Source: a virus
IMG/VR virus record: IMGVR_UViG_3300006931_000002
Location: 51,478-115,477 of that record
Direction: 5' to 3' (one strand)
DNA length: 64,000 nucleotides
The notes under the pieces are model-generated. The model saw only the letters and a program-made list of their open reading frames with translations, made no database searches and was not told the origin of the DNA. Shown one piece after another: positions 63,979 to 64,000 of the stretch (positions are counted from its first letter, which is position 1; each line of letters opens with the position of its first letter). Both the position numbers and the translations under genes were made by a program.

Positions 63979-64000
63979 CCTGCCCAGCATTCCGGAGGCG
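63979..64000 (+). other. end of window, ribosome site of the next gene
   Basis: The last bases hold GGAGG (63994-63998), likely the ribosome site of a rightward gene that starts beyond the window. Confidence 0.5.

Overview
This 64 kb window reads as part of the genome of a temperate double-stranded DNA phage (or a prophage) of a high-GC actinobacterium. Supporting signs are the very GC-rich third codon positions, frequent GTG and TTG starts, and phage copies of actinobacterial regulators (a WhiB-type Fe-S protein and an Lsr2-type nucleoid protein). There is also a complete packaging and head module: small and large terminase, portal, MuF-type head protein, prohead protease with scaffold, and major capsid. 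The host genus cannot be named from the sequence; a Streptomyces or Micromonospora-type host is only a guess. Phage-like genes lie on both sides of the serine integrase and its candidate attP, which fits a free or circularly permuted phage genome better than an integrated prophage.

Layout. 1-4.7 kb: rightward cluster of small genes (ParB-like, DUF6011, Cys-rich). 4.7-6.3 kb: leftward lipoprotein and small genes with an SOS (LexA) box. 6.4-11.9 kb: regulators (TPR protein, winged-helix protein, GntR/UTRA repressor with palindromic operators) and a run of tiny overlapping genes. 11.9-13.5 kb: serine integrase and candidate attP. 13.5-15.6 kb: lysis-lysogeny switch candidates, with tandem operators and a divergent XRE-like repressor facing a small leaderless gene. 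15.6-29.4 kb: a long rightward early operon of about 35 genes that mostly overlap by 1-8 bp. Its recognisable members are a Rad52-type annealing protein, a methyltransferase, a sigma-like HTH protein, a VRR-NUC nuclease, WhiB, an RNA ligase and a nucleotidyltransferase. 29.4-32.1 kb: an inserted-looking cassette of tyrosine recombinase, endonuclease VII and a second, degenerate tyrosine recombinase. 32.1-38.8 kb: a second run of small genes including Lsr2, an XRE protein, a DUF6221 protein and an odd tRNA-like sequence. 38.9-64 kb: packaging, head and virion genes, interrupted by three HNH/endonuclease VII-type genes and one frameshifted relative. Fibre or appendage genes, including an 860-residue repeat protein, sit between the capsid gene and the head-tail connector. 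Tail tube, tape measure and lysis genes are not in the window.

The most notable pattern is regulatory. Several isolated genes, many encoding HNH or endonuclease VII proteins, carry a private promoter with a TAGAAT or TATAAT -10 element 6-7 bases before a leaderless start codon. LexA boxes (CGAAC-N4-GTTCG) overlap the promoters of two of the nuclease genes, a degenerate copy sits at a third, and a perfect copy lies upstream of the lipoprotein gene. Two head genes directly downstream of such nuclease genes have hairpins that cover their ribosome binding sites. Several conserved genes read through cleanly only if one base is skipped (portal/MuF, zinc-array HNH protein, and the gene near 20.4 kb). 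That is either decay, programmed +1 shifting, or insertion errors in the sequence.
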